NCBI RefSeq assembly: GCF_003596335.1
Contig: NZ_QZCH01000022.1
Location: forward strand, 1 to 64,000
Source of the DNA: Motilimonas pumila
GTDB lineage: Bacteria > Pseudomonadota > Gammaproteobacteria > Enterobacterales > CBDFNC01
DNA length: 64,000 nt
Direction of reading: 5' to 3'
Below the pieces are notes generated by a model. It saw only the letters and a program-made list of their open reading frames with translations, had not been told where the DNA came from and ran no database searches. Below are positions 17,057 to 26,513 of this stretch, piece by piece (the first letter of the stretch is position 1; every line of letters begins with the position of its first letter). The position numbers and the translations under genes are program-made.

Positions 17057-17929
17057 ATGAAACTGTTTGTACGCGCATTAACCGTGATAGATTCTTCCTT
17101 TCTTGATGTTCAACGAGGCATGGTAGGGGAAAGCTATCAAGTCGATGTTGAGCTTGACGGCCAAGTCAATGAACAAAACATGTTGCTGGATTTCTCTTTA
17201 GTCAAAAAGCAAATCAAGCAGATCATCGATGCCGAAGTGGACCATCGCCTGATCGTGCCTATGAAAGTGAGTGGCATTGATAAGCAAGTTGCAGACGATG
17301 AGGGCCAACAAACAGAGTTACATTTCCCATTAAGCAGTGGCCAATACATTAGTTTGTCGTGCCCGGAGCAGGCATTTTGTTACTTGCCTGCAGAGCAGGT
17401 TAATGTGCGCACCCTGACTACTCATTTAGAAAGTATTATTTTAGCAAAATTGCCCGATAATATTTCTGGCTTAACCATTAACCTGAGCCATGAAATTATT
17501 GCGACACCGTTTTATCATTACAGCCATGGCTTGAAAAAGCATGATGGTAACTGCCAACGCATCGCCCATGGCCATCGTTCGCGGTTAGATATTTACGTTG
17601 ATGATTTGTGGCACAAAGACTCGGTTAACCTATGGGCAGAGCGCTGGCAGGATATTTATCTAGGCTCTCTGGAAGATCAAGTGGCTCTTCAGAAATTGTC
17701 CATAGCCAACCTCAACAGCGCTGAAAGTTTTGGCTTTCGTTATCAAGCTCAACAGGGCATGTTTGAACTGATAATGCCTGCGCACATGTGTGATGTTATC
17801 GATATTGATACCACCATAGAGTCCATCGCAGAGTATTTGTGCCAGCAAGTAAAACAGTCTCACCCTGATAGTAAGGTTAAAGTGCTCGGCTATGAAGGCA
17901 TTGGCAAGGGCGCTATTTTTGAACTTTAA
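17057..17929 (+). CDS. Tandem-domain 6-pyruvoyl-tetrahydropterin synthase/QueD-like protein
   Basis: The 290 residues form two PTPS/QueD-like halves. The first half (1-150) keeps the pattern GESYQVDVELDG, LLDF, and VDHRL at 61-65, but shows VGES where the zinc-binding HGH should be. The second half has YSHGLKKHDG, C166 and HGH at 171-173, but lacks the later DH motif and ends in GYEGIGKGAIFE. Canonical QueD makes 6-carboxytetrahydropterin for queuosine, in about 120 residues. Here the two halves appear degenerate in complementary ways. It is a single gene ending at a strong terminator; function is by family only. Confidence 0.7.
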   Translation: MKLFVRALTVIDSSFLDVQRGMVGESYQVDVELDGQVNEQNMLLDFSLVKKQIKQIIDAEVDHRLIVPMKVSGIDKQVADDEGQQTELHFPLSSGQYISLSCPEQAFCYLPAEQVNVRTLTTHLESIILAKLPDNISGLTINLSHEIIATPFYHYSHGLKKHDGNCQRIAHGHRSRLDIYVDDLWHKDSVNLWAERWQDIYLGSLEDQVALQKLSIANLNSAESFGFRYQAQQGMFELIMPAHMCDVIDIDTTIESIAEYLCQQVKQSHPDSKVKVLGYEGIGKGAIFEL

Positions 17930-17965
17930 ATAATACGCAGATTTACTCTGCCTATTACAGGGCAT

Positions 17966-17993
17966 AAAAAAGCCGGGCAATGCCCGGCTTTTT
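17966..17993. terminator. Bidirectional rho-independent terminator
   Basis: AAAAAGCCGGGC-AAT-GCCCGGCTTTTT lies between the convergent QueD-like and chemoreceptor genes. It is a strong GC stem with A and T tracts on both sides, so it should work in both directions. Confidence 0.9.
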
Positions 17994-18009
17994 GTTGGGA
18001 TAAACTGAG

Positions 18010-20013
18010 TTACAGTTTGAAATGGCTGACCAGTTCATCTTGGTTTTGTGCCAGCTCTTCCAAGATGTGTCCGGCATTGGCGATTTCTTCGATGCCTTGA
18101 TAGTTCACATCTGAAATATCTGAAATACGGTTAATATTATTCGCAATTTCAGCGCTGGTTGCTTGCTGTTCTTCTGCCGCTGCTGCGATTTGACTACTCA
18201 TATCAGAAATCAAAGTGACAATGCCTTGGATCTCTTCCATTGCGCCATTAGCGTCTGAGCTTTGGGCTATGCTGGCTTCCATTTCATGGGAGCATTCCGA
18301 CATCACGTTAACTGCGCGGCGAGCACTGGACTGTAAGTTTTCAATCATCGACTGGATTTCAGACGTTGAGTTAGTGGTCTTTTGCGCAAGGTCTCTCACT
18401 TCATCTGCTACTACGGCAAAGCCTCGTCCTTGCTCTCCGGCACGTGCAGCTTCAATGGCAGCATTAAGAGCTAATAAGTTAGTTTGGTCAGCAATGCCAC
18501 GGATGACATCTAAGATGCCGCCGATGTTATTACTCAAGGCCCCCACTTCTGCGATAACATTGCTGGAGTCTTGAATTTTATCTGACAGCTGGTGGGTGGT
18601 AGAAATATTCAGCGCCATGACCTCTCGGCCGGTATTAGAGGCTTGCTCTACCTGATTCACTTGCTCTAAGGTCATGTTTGCAGCATTGGCCACTTCACGT
18701 ACCGACTGCTCCATTTCGGTCATGGCTGCCGCTACGCCTGCTGTTTCATGGCGTTGGTTATCTAGCTCATCTTTCGATTTATCCATGGTGACTTGGTTTG
18801 TGGTCGCCAAATCATTAAGTTTGTGGGACGCCTCGGACAGTTTACTCAAGATAGAACGCATTTGTTCAACCAAGGTATTCACCTGGCTGGAAAGTTGGCC
18901 AAACTCGTTATTACTGGTGTATTTGATTTGTTGTGTCATGTCGCCATCTGTGACGGCGGTTAATACCTGTAGCAAGTTTTGCAGTGGTTTTTTGATGCTG
19001 CGCGCCACGCTAAAACCAACCACTACCGCGATAGCCAAGGAGATCAGTGCGCCAATGATAATATTACTGCGACTGGCCACCAATGCTTGGTTAGTATTAC
19101 TTACCGCGTCGTCAACCACGCTCTCTGCGCTTGCGTTGATTTTGATAAGTTCAGCCACTGCTTGGTCAACTTGTTTTGCACTCTCTTGAACCGCGTTAAT
19201 CATTTCATTTTGTACCGTCACTAACTTTTGGTAATCCGCCAGTAGGCCGGCTTTAGGGTTAGTGGTGTCCGCAACAAACTGATCAATCAAATCTTTGGTC
19301 TGACCGTTAAACCCTGGAATGCTGTTTCCTAGGGTTTTCGCTGAGTTTTGAATCGAGCGAATTTGCATTTTGTTACGACGCATGGTCGATTTGACTTTCT
19401 TCGGGTCGTTTTGGTTCAAGGCGTCATTGGTGCCCAGCTCTAAAATAGCGATTTTGCTGACGATGGTATCGGCCGTAAACTGATGACTGGGGGAGTCTTT
19501 AGCCAAATCCGCAATGCGTTGTTTGAGGTTGGGTGTCATCACCGCAAACTGACTTTTCTTGGAAGCAAACGCTTTGTTTTGCTCTAAAAGCGACTGCCAT
19601 TGCGGCATAACTTGCGCGGCAGTTTCAAAATAGTCCTTTTCCAGTTTTATAATGCCGTCAATTTGTCTTTGTAATTGCGGCTGTCCAGTGGCCATCATTT
19701 TTAGTTGCTTTAGGCCATCCTCGAACTCCTTCTTTTCGCGCTCAAATTCGGCTTTTTTGGGCGCCAGTTCATCCACTTTATTGGTTAATAGGTAATATTT
19801 AAGCTCGTTATCGGCTTGCAGCAGTGCGACTGCAATTTTGTTAGTCTGCAGTACGAGCGGGGTTGCTTTTTCTGTCACATCAGACATCAAGCTTTCGAGT
19901 TCGCTGCCTGTTTTCAGTGCCATCAAATTGTTCAACATGATCATCGCCACCAGCAGTACAAAACCTGAGATGACCATGTGGACTATCGAGAGATTGTTCC
20001 AAAATTTCTTCAT
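18010..20013 (-). CDS. Methyl-accepting chemotaxis protein
   Basis: A transmembrane chemoreceptor of about 667 residues. TM1 lies near residues 8-28. A long periplasmic helical sensor follows (about 30-320), then TM2 ([19 protein letters not shown]), a HAMP domain beginning at SIKKPL, and the cytoplasmic signalling domain. The hairpin tip shows the hallmark [20 protein letters not shown] then [15 protein letters not shown], which bind CheA/CheW. The sensor region resembles four-helix-bundle ligand domains and gives no ligand. The ATG at 20013 is preferred; the frame extends 13 residues to a GTG at 20052. There is no C-terminal pentapeptide tether. Confidence 0.93.
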   Translation of the reverse strand: MKKFWNNLSIVHMVISGFVLLVAMIMLNNLMALKTGSELESLMSDVTEKATPLVLQTNKIAVALLQADNELKYYLLTNKVDELAPKKAEFEREKKEFEDGLKQLKMMATGQPQLQRQIDGIIKLEKDYFETAAQVMPQWQSLLEQNKAFASKKSQFAVMTPNLKQRIADLAKDSPSHQFTADTIVSKIAILELGTNDALNQNDPKKVKSTMRRNKMQIRSIQNSAKTLGNSIPGFNGQTKDLIDQFVADTTNPKAGLLADYQKLVTVQNEMINAVQESAKQVDQAVAELIKINASAESVVDDAVSNTNQALVASRSNIIIGALISLAIAVVVGFSVARSIKKPLQNLLQVLTAVTDGDMTQQIKYTSNNEFGQLSSQVNTLVEQMRSILSKLSEASHKLNDLATTNQVTMDKSKDELDNQRHETAGVAAAMTEMEQSVREVANAANMTLEQVNQVEQASNTGREVMALNISTTHQLSDKIQDSSNVIAEVGALSNNIGGILDVIRGIADQTNLLALNAAIEAARAGEQGRGFAVVADEVRDLAQKTTNSTSEIQSMIENLQSSARRAVNVMSECSHEMEASIAQSSDANGAMEEIQGIVTLISDMSSQIAAAAEEQQATSAEIANNINRISDISDVNYQGIEEIANAGHILEELAQNQDELVSHFKL

Positions 20014-20052
20014 AATATTACTCGTACTTCCTGTTGGAGCTAAGTTATGCAC

Positions 20053-20449
20053 TTACGTAACTTGCACAACAAGCACGCCTATATAGTAATTAACCAATGT
20101 TCAGGATTAACAATAGCCTAATGCCTGAGTATGACTTTACCTGTATCGCCTTTAGCCGATGATTCTTGAGCCTTGCGGTGATTTAAATAGCTTTTTATGC
20201 CATTATTTGCGTTGAATCACCTTTTACAGCTTATACCGAACTATATTGCCAGCTAAAAAACGTTATTACTGCTGTAAATAACCCGTTTTGAGAGTTAGGC
20301 ATATCAAGCTTTTAGCATTAAAATAAAAAAAATATTAAACAGTTAAGCATGGCGCTCTCAAACCGCTTAAAGTAGATTAAGCCAACGGCAAGAGCACTAT
20401 TCTGACTTGCCGATATGAATTAAAGATAGCTGATATTTAGGAGAAATTT
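20053..20449. other. Intergenic region, nothing firm
   Basis: About 400 bp between the divergent chemoreceptor and hinT genes. It is AT-rich with several homopolymeric A runs near 20320-20340. It must hold both promoters, but I could not identify convincing -35/-10 pairs, and a possible flagellar sigma site was too poor to report. Confidence 0.5.
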
Positions 20450-20803
20450 GTGGCTGAAGAAACGATTTTTAGCAAAATTATTCGCCAAGAGATCCCAACC
20501 CCTTTGTTGTATCAAGATGATTTAGTGACCGCGTTTAGAGATATCGCGCCACAAGCCCCAGTGCATATTTTAATTATTCCCAATAAATTGATTGCTACGG
20601 TGAATGATATTGAGGCGGAAGATGAACTTACCTTAGGAAGAATGTATAGCGTAGCGCGCCAGCTGGCAAAAGAAGAAGGTATTGCCGAGTCGGGGTACCG
20701 TTTGGTCATGAACTGCAATGATGACGGCGGCCAAGAAGTTTACCACATACACTTACACTTGTTAGGCGGCGAGCCGATTGGCCCATTACGAGGTCGAGCA
20801 TAA
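20450..20803 (+). CDS. hinT: HIT family purine nucleoside phosphoramidase HinT
   Basis: This 117-residue protein is a HinT orthologue. It opens with [22 protein letters not shown] and carries the histidine triad as HIHLHLLGG near the C-terminus, within [20 protein letters not shown]. HinT hydrolyses AMP-lysine and other phosphoramidates in the cytosol. The start is GTG with an excellent TTAGGAG site 6 nt upstream. It heads a gene run shared with other Gammaproteobacteria (hinT, COG3014 lipoprotein, ycfL, lpoB). Confidence 0.95.
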   Translation: MAEETIFSKIIRQEIPTPLLYQDDLVTAFRDIAPQAPVHILIIPNKLIATVNDIEAEDELTLGRMYSVARQLAKEEGIAESGYRLVMNCNDDGGQEVYHIHLHLLGGEPIGPLRGRA

Positions 20804-22222
20804 TTGATTCGCATCCAATCTGTCACTGCCGCGATGTTGCTCCTTATTTTAACTGGGTGTAGCACAGTGGCAGTGAAAAGTGTTTTTGTTGGCTATGACC
20901 AACAATTACAATCGACACGACAACTGGCGTGGCAAGGGCAGTTTGATGCGGCTGCGCAAAGCATTGAATTAGGTCCGGTTGACTCTCGCAATCATATTTT
21001 ACAATTGCTACAGCAAGGCCGTGCATTGTTTCTTGCACAAGATTTCGAAGCCAGCTTAACGCGGTTTCAACAAGCTGCGCAGGTGTTGGCTCAGCTAGAC
21101 CGTCAAGCGCAATACCGTTTGTCTCAAGGGGTGAATCTCGCAGCGACAACGGTTACCAATGATAACTTGATACCTTACGAACTGCCGGATTATGAACGCA
21201 CCATGTTGCATCATTACTTGGCTATTAACTATTTGGCCCTAAGTCGGGTAGAGCCGGCGTTGGTTGAAGTCAGAAAAGCTCGACAAGCTCAGTTGATGGC
21301 GGCCCAAAAGCGCCAAGATGAACTGCGCCAAGCTGCCAATGAAGCTGCGGAGCAAGGTGTTATACCTGATGTTAACGCTGCATTTAATGGCTACCCGGAC
21401 ATGTCAGGTTTGATTGGGAACGTGAAAAATGGCTATCAAAATGCGTATACATTTTATGTTTCGGCCTTACTGTACGAGCTGGTTGATGAGCCTAATGCAG
21501 CATATATTGATTATAAAAAAGCCTTAGAGATAGCGCCTGATAACCGTTATATACAGCAGCGATTACTTGTACTTGCGAAGCGCTTAGGCATGACGCAAGA
21601 CTTGGCTATGTATCAAAAGCTCTTTACCCAGTTTGATAGTCATTCGGCTCAAGACGGGCGAGTGGTTATCCTTATCGAGCAAGATCTCGTTGCTGCTAAA
21701 CAAGACATGCATTTACCAATTCCTATTCGTTCAAGTGATGGCTATTACGGTGTGTTTAACGTTGCGGTACCTGTATATAACCAAGCTCCGCGCCGGGCTG
21801 CACCTTTGAGCATCTATCAAGGAAATACCTTGGTGGCTCACAGTGCAGAAATTACCGGAATCACTAATCTGGCGGCAAAACAGCTACAAGAAGACATGCC
21901 CGCGATGTTAGTCAGACAAGCCATCCGGGTTTATACCAAAGAAATGGTACGCAAGAACGTGGCCGACAGTGCCGGTGATTGGGGCAATTTGCTGGTTAAT
22001 TTATACAACACCCTGAGCGAGACGGCGGATACGCGCAGTTGGAGTTTATTACCTGGTAATGTTCAGGTGATGGATCTATCGCTGGGAAGCGGTGAGCAAA
22101 GCCTTGAATTACGTCAAGGCGCCAGTAGGCTACCGCTGAACATTGCGGTGGCACCTGGACAAACCCGCTTACTGCTTGTGACATCTATGGCCGGTAAGCT
22201 TTATTTATCAGCGTCAAATTGA
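20804..22222 (+). CDS. COG3014 family lipoprotein with TPR-like helices
   Basis: A 472-residue predicted lipoprotein. The N-terminus MIRIQSVTAAMLLLILTGCS has a lipobox ending at Cys 19. A helical repeat region follows, with several TPR-like segments such as AYIDYKKALEIAPDNRYIQQRL near 235-255. The C-terminal third is beta-rich. It matches my memory of the COG3014 family, which sits between hinT and ycfL/lpoB in Vibrio and Shewanella relatives. The molecular role is unknown; its neighbours suggest a link to peptidoglycan synthase activation. The start is TTG directly after the hinT stop, with GAGG upstream. Confidence 0.8.
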   Translation: MIRIQSVTAAMLLLILTGCSTVAVKSVFVGYDQQLQSTRQLAWQGQFDAAAQSIELGPVDSRNHILQLLQQGRALFLAQDFEASLTRFQQAAQVLAQLDRQAQYRLSQGVNLAATTVTNDNLIPYELPDYERTMLHHYLAINYLALSRVEPALVEVRKARQAQLMAAQKRQDELRQAANEAAEQGVIPDVNAAFNGYPDMSGLIGNVKNGYQNAYTFYVSALLYELVDEPNAAYIDYKKALEIAPDNRYIQQRLLVLAKRLGMTQDLAMYQKLFTQFDSHSAQDGRVVILIEQDLVAAKQDMHLPIPIRSSDGYYGVFNVAVPVYNQAPRRAAPLSIYQGNTLVAHSAEITGITNLAAKQLQEDMPAMLVRQAIRVYTKEMVRKNVADSAGDWGNLLVNLYNTLSETADTRSWSLLPGNVQVMDLSLGSGEQSLELRQGASRLPLNIAVAPGQTRLLLVTSMAGKLYLSASN

Positions 22223-22229
22223 GGTAGCT

Positions 22230-22649
22230 ATGAACACAAAAACAATGATTCGGTGGAGCGGGGCGCTGATTGTCGCGTTACTGAGTATTAGCGGTTGCAG
22301 TCAAAAAAAATCATCCGGTATTGGCGCACAATCGGCGCCAGCGGGCACTGAGTTTGTGGTTGATAACCCAGATTTGGCGGCTAAATTACAATTATCTAAT
22401 GTCATGCAAAAGCGTGAAAATAACTTTTTAGTAGTGCAAGCTCAGCTTGCGAGCCTGTATGATTTTGAACAAAAACTGCAATATCAATTTCGCTGGTTTG
22501 ACGAAGCTGGCTTTCAAGTGGAAAAAGACAAAAGCGCTTGGCGCGCGTTAAAGCTCCACGGCAAACAAACGGTGACCTTGCAAAGCACGGCACCTACAAA
22601 AAAAGCGCAACATTTTACAATTTATGTCCGAGAAATATTAGATAAATAA
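22230..22649 (+). CDS. ycfL: YcfL family lipoprotein (DUF1425)
   Basis: A 139-residue lipoprotein with lipobox ISGC near residue 23. The conserved part, YDFEQKLQYQFRWFDEAGFQV followed by AWRALKLHGKQTVTLQSTAPT, is the DUF1425/YcfL signature. In E. coli ycfL precedes lpoB, and the same order holds here with a 9-bp gap to lpoB. Function is unknown; co-transcription with lpoB suggests an envelope role. Confidence 0.9.
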   Translation: MNTKTMIRWSGALIVALLSISGCSQKKSSGIGAQSAPAGTEFVVDNPDLAAKLQLSNVMQKRENNFLVVQAQLASLYDFEQKLQYQFRWFDEAGFQVEKDKSAWRALKLHGKQTVTLQSTAPTKKAQHFTIYVREILDK

Positions 22650-22658
22650 GGATCACCA

Positions 22659-23255
22659 ATGAAACGTACTGCACTTGCGATCACTCTAGGTTTAAGCGTG
22701 TTAACCATGGTGGGTTGTTCTAACAAGGTAAGTTACGGCGATGCAACCGAAGTAGAAACTGTCGATGTGGGCTTTGGCTCAACCGATCTGCAAACCGTGG
22801 CTCAACAAATGACGGATGATTTACTGACTTTCCCTGCGGTAGTCGCAATCACAGCGAAAGAGCGCCCTGTGGTGTATGTTGAACGTATTAAAAACAAAAC
22901 CAGTGAGCATATTGATACTGAGTCCATCACGGACAGTATCTCGACCAAGTTGCTGCGCTCAGGTAAGTTTCGCTTTGTGGATATGGCTAGGGTAGATTCG
23001 GTGCGTCAACAGCTTGAGTTTCAAAATAGCGGCGGCATGGTTGACCCTGCGACAGCGGTCTCATTTGGTAAACAAATTGGCGCGCAATATATGTTGTATG
23101 GCAATTTATCGAGCATAGTTAAAGACAATGGCAAACAAAAAGACGTTTATTACAAGTTCACCATGCGCTTGATGGACTTGCAAACCGGCATCTTAGAATG
23201 GGCTGATGAGACCGAAATTCGTAAAGTTGAAGAGCGCAGTAAGTTTGGTCTATAA
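22659..23255 (+). CDS. lpoB: Penicillin-binding protein activator LpoB
   Basis: A 198-residue outer-membrane lipoprotein with lipobox MVGC near residue 19. A short linker follows, then the globular LpoB domain with VVYVERIKNKTSEHIDTESI, LLRSGKFRFVDMARVD and GAQYMLYGNLSSI. LpoB reaches across the periplasm to stimulate the glycan polymerase PBP1b. The linker is shorter than in E. coli, as is common outside enterics. It sits after ycfL and before ycfP, matching conserved gene order. Confidence 0.93.
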   Translation: MKRTALAITLGLSVLTMVGCSNKVSYGDATEVETVDVGFGSTDLQTVAQQMTDDLLTFPAVVAITAKERPVVYVERIKNKTSEHIDTESITDSISTKLLRSGKFRFVDMARVDSVRQQLEFQNSGGMVDPATAVSFGKQIGAQYMLYGNLSSIVKDNGKQKDVYYKFTMRLMDLQTGILEWADETEIRKVEERSKFGL

Positions 23256-23414
23256 GTTTCAGAGTTTGTTGTAAAAAACATCCCGATCTCACTTTCAATA
23301 GGGGTGAGATCAAGCAAGCAATAAAATGCCATTGACGCTGCTTTAAGTTCGGGTACATTGGCAATAAAACAAAGTAATTAGGTTTAGATCAATGTCTAAA
23401 CCAGAGGAATGCCT

Positions 23415-23957
23415 ATGATTATCTACCTACACGGGTTCGACGCAACGAGCCCGGGTAATCATGAAAAAGTGATGCAATTGAAATTTATTGATGATGACGT
23501 GCGGTTTGTTCACTACAGCACGATTCATCCAAAAATGGACATGAGTCACTTGCTCAAGGAAGTACACAAACACATTCAAAATTGTGATGATCCCACCCCA
23601 CTAATCTGTGGTGTTGGCCTCGGCGGTTATTGGGCTGAGCGTATTGGTTTTCTGTGTAATATCAAGCAAGTTATCTTAAACCCTAATTTGCACCCAGAAG
23701 ATACCATGGTTGGCAAGATTGAATGGCCAGAAGAATATGAAGACATTGGAAGTAAGTGTGTTTCTGATTTTCGTAATAAAAATTCAAATAAATGCGTAAC
23801 CATCCTTTCAACTGGCGATAAAGTATTGGATAATGAAAAAACAGCGTCAGAACTGAAAGAATATTACAAGATCATTTGGGATGAGACTCAAGCACACAAG
23901 TTCAGGGATATCTCGCATCATTTGCAAATGATCAAAGCATTCAAAGCTCAGGAATAA
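23415..23957 (+). CDS. ycfP: YcfP family alpha/beta-hydrolase-like protein (UPF0227)
   Basis: About 180 residues, very close to E. coli YcfP throughout: [39 protein letters not shown] and [15 protein letters not shown]. The nucleophile elbow is GVGLGG, without the usual Ser of GxSxG, as in the family. Substrate is unknown. The ATG at 23415 has AGAGGA at proper spacing and matches the MIIYLHGFD start of relatives; another ATG lies two codons earlier at 23409. It lies upstream of ndh, as in E. coli. Confidence 0.93.
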   Translation: MIIYLHGFDATSPGNHEKVMQLKFIDDDVRFVHYSTIHPKMDMSHLLKEVHKHIQNCDDPTPLICGVGLGGYWAERIGFLCNIKQVILNPNLHPEDTMVGKIEWPEEYEDIGSKCVSDFRNKNSNKCVTILSTGDKVLDNEKTASELKEYYKIIWDETQAHKFRDISHHLQMIKAFKAQE

Positions 23958-24028
23958 TTGCACGACACAGATCCAAGTTAAGCCGTGCGGATCCCTGAGC
24001 CCGCAGCTTAAATTGGAGAAGTGTTGCA

Positions 24029-25315
24029 ATGACAAAAATTATCGTAGTAGGCGGTGGTGCCGGCGGATTAGAGCTGGCCACTAAACTGGGACGAAAGCTC
24101 GGCCGTAAACAAAAAGCCGAAATCACACTGGTTGATAAAAACCGCACCCATCTATGGAAACCATTGCTACATGAGGTCGCTGCAGGCTCTTTGGATGACG
24201 GCGTTGACGCTCTCAGCTACCGCGCGCACGCAAAAAATCACGGATTTTTCTTTCAATTAGGTTGCCTAAGCAACATCAATCGTGATGACAAAACCATCAC
24301 TTTATCGGCCATGCTAGACGAAGAAGGTAATGAAATTTTAAGCCAACGTAAGTTGTCTTACGATTACCTTGTGATGGCTCTTGGCAGCGTCAGTAATGAC
24401 TTTCGCACTCCTGGCGTTAAAGATAACTGTATCTTCCTCGACAGCCCTGAACAGGCGCATAAATTTCACCACAAAATGCTCAACAAGTTTTTACAACTGG
24501 GTGAGAAGCAAACTCAAAAAGTCAACGTGGCAATTGTTGGCGCAGGCGCGACGGGAGTAGAGTTATCCGCCGAGCTTTATAACTCTTTAAAGCAAGTTAA
24601 GAGCTATGGCTTTGATGATATCTCATCGTCAGACTTAAACGTGACCTTGGTCGAGGCGGGCGAGAAAATCCTGCCAGCATTACCGGTACGTATTTCTAGC
24701 GCGGCGCATCACGAGTTGTCGCAATTAGGCGTTGACGTTCGCACCGCAACCATGGTGACAGAAGCCACCGAAGCGGGTTTGATGACTAAATCTGGTGAGT
24801 TGATTGAAGCTGACCTGATGGTGTGGGCTGCAGGCATCAAGGCACCCGATTTTTTGGCAGATATTGCAGGCCTTGAAACGAATCGGGCGAATCAATTAGT
24901 GGTTGAGCGGACTCTGCAAACCAGTCGTGACGGCAATATTTATGCGATTGGTGATTGTGCGGCGTGTACGCTGGAAGATGGTAAGCAGGTACCGCCAAGG
25001 GCACAATCTGCACATCAGATGGCCAGCTGCGCTTACGACAATATTATTGCGCGAATTAATGGTAAGCCACAAAAAGACTATCAATACAAAGACCACGGTT
25101 CGTTAGTTTCACTCAGTCAGTTCAGTACGGTGGGCAGTTTAATGGGGAACCTGATGAAAGGCTCCATGATGGTCGAAGGGCGCATGGCTCGTTTTGTTTA
25201 CGTGTCGCTGTATCGCATGCACCAAATTGCTTTACACGGTTACGTGAAAACGGCGTTAATGACCATGGTCGGACGAATTAACCGCGTATTAAGGCCAAGG
25301 TTGAAGCTACATTAA
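24029..25315 (+). CDS. ndh: Type II NADH dehydrogenase
   Basis: A 428-residue flavoprotein. The first Rossmann motif is at the N-terminus ([18 protein letters not shown]), and the second, NAD-binding, motif is [17 protein letters not shown] near residue 172. The family stretch YAIGDCA lies near 310. Ndh oxidises NADH and reduces quinone at the inner-membrane face without pumping protons. The C-terminal part is amphipathic for membrane attachment. Order ycfP-ndh is conserved. A terminator follows. Confidence 0.95.
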   Translation: MTKIIVVGGGAGGLELATKLGRKLGRKQKAEITLVDKNRTHLWKPLLHEVAAGSLDDGVDALSYRAHAKNHGFFFQLGCLSNINRDDKTITLSAMLDEEGNEILSQRKLSYDYLVMALGSVSNDFRTPGVKDNCIFLDSPEQAHKFHHKMLNKFLQLGEKQTQKVNVAIVGAGATGVELSAELYNSLKQVKSYGFDDISSSDLNVTLVEAGEKILPALPVRISSAAHHELSQLGVDVRTATMVTEATEAGLMTKSGELIEADLMVWAAGIKAPDFLADIAGLETNRANQLVVERTLQTSRDGNIYAIGDCAACTLEDGKQVPPRAQSAHQMASCAYDNIIARINGKPQKDYQYKDHGSLVSLSQFSTVGSLMGNLMKGSMMVEGRMARFVYVSLYRMHQIALHGYVKTALMTMVGRINRVLRPRLKLH

Positions 25316-25343
25316 CCTGATTTATTTGCTAATCAAAATGGTG

Positions 25344-25371
25344 AAACAGCGGCTTAAGCCGCTGTTTTTTT
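25344..25371. terminator. Terminator after ndh, overlapping the convergent gene's end
   Basis: AAACAGCGGC-TTAA-GCCGCTGTTT followed by T's forms a 10-bp perfect stem. The stop codon of the convergent DUF2919 gene lies inside the stem, so the two genes share this 3' element. Confidence 0.88.
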
Positions 25372-25827
25372 ACCTATTTGATAATCGTTAAAGCTGGCGG
25401 CTAAACGCTTGCTGCTGGCTACGTACAATAAAATCCAACAAGCCAACACTAACTGCACTGAAGCGTGCCACGAATAGCTGAAATGGTGAAACAGCAAGCC
25501 TTGTATTTGCAAGCTGATATCTACCAGGGTGGCCAGTAATAATAAGCTGCGTCCGCGGTGCCATATTGGCGCGAGCCAACGGTTTTGTTTTCGGTGAGCA
25601 ATTAAAAACAACAAGACTGCGCACACGCCGCTGGCCAAACCTAATAAGAAATTGGCTTTCAATGGGTAAAATAAGGCTAAGATTTTACCGCCGTCTGGCC
25701 TGATGGTTAATGACATGATCCAAATGACCCAGGTGCGGGCTAAAAAAATCAAAGACAAATAAAACCATAAGGGTGGTTTTAAGTCCCCTTGCTGATCATA
25801 ATGGGATATTGGATATAACCGGCGCAT
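25354..25827 (-). CDS. DUF2919 family inner-membrane protein (YfeZ-like)
   Basis: 157 residues with about four membrane segments. The N-terminal pattern YDQQGDLKPPLWFYLSLIFLARTW matches the DUF2919/YfeZ family. The C-terminus is basic and cytoplasmic. Function is unknown. It is a single gene, convergent with ndh and divergent from the Nudix gene. Confidence 0.82.
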   Translation of the reverse strand: MRRLYPISHYDQQGDLKPPLWFYLSLIFLARTWVIWIMSLTIRPDGGKILALFYPLKANFLLGLASGVCAVLLFLIAHRKQNRWLAPIWHRGRSLLLLATLVDISLQIQGLLFHHFSYSWHASVQLVLACWILLYVASSKRLAASFNDYQIGKKTAA

Positions 25828-25886
25828 ACATCACTCCTTCGTTTATGCTGATATGGGGGTGAAAACGCATAACACAAGCAACTACT

Positions 25887-26468
25887 ATGAAACTCAATAA
25901 AGACGTGCCTAATCCTTGGCAAACGCTGAACATTTCAACTCGTTATGAAAACCCCTGGCTCAAGGTGGAACACCATGACGCGATAAACCCAGCAGGTCAA
26001 GCTTGTATCTATGGCAAAGTGCACTTTAAAACCCGCGCGGTGGGTATCATTCCCATTGATGAAAATGGTTACACTTGGCTGGTAGGCCAAACACGCTACA
26101 CTTTGAATGAGTTCAGTTGGGAGATCCCCATGGGCGGGGTGCCGTTAGATGAAACCAATTTAGCCGGGGCGCAGCGTGAGTTATTAGAAGAAACTGGCTT
26201 GGAGGCGCAGCAATGGCAATCTCTTTTAGCCATCCATACTTCAAACTCGGTCACTGATGAACAGGGCGAGGTGTTTGTGGCCCGCCAGTTATCCCAGCAG
26301 CAAGCTTGTCCCGAGCCCAGTGAAGACATTCAAATGTTACACTTGCCTTGGCATCAAGTAGTAGAAATGGCATTAGAAGGCCAGATCACGGATGCCATCA
26401 GTCTTGCCGCTATATTAAAATTAGCGCTGCAATGCCCTAATTTATCTGTTATTTCTGCCTCAAATTAA
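25887..26468 (+). CDS. Nudix hydrolase
   Basis: A 193-residue protein with a complete Nudix box, GGVPLDETNLAGAQRELLEETG (first Gly near 91), matching G-x5-E-x7-REU-x-EE-x-G. Its layout resembles ADP-sugar/ADP-ribose pyrophosphatases, but without a search the nucleoside diphosphate substrate stays open. It is divergent from the DUF2919 gene and precedes the lipoprotein/DUF350/spermidine-synthase-like trio by 45 bp; whether it belongs to that unit is not clear. Confidence 0.88.
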   Translation: MKLNKDVPNPWQTLNISTRYENPWLKVEHHDAINPAGQACIYGKVHFKTRAVGIIPIDENGYTWLVGQTRYTLNEFSWEIPMGGVPLDETNLAGAQRELLEETGLEAQQWQSLLAIHTSNSVTDEQGEVFVARQLSQQQACPEPSEDIQMLHLPWHQVVEMALEGQITDAISLAAILKLALQCPNLSVISASN

Positions 26469-26513
26469 GTAGAGTTTGGGTTTTATTTATATTTTTCGTT
26501 TTTAAGGAGCACA

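Noticed and set aside
20085-20135. Possible flagellar sigma-28 promoter for the chemoreceptor (TAAAGTCA on the minus strand)
   Set aside because: The -35 is fair, but the matching -10 has only about three of eight bases of GCCGATAA.
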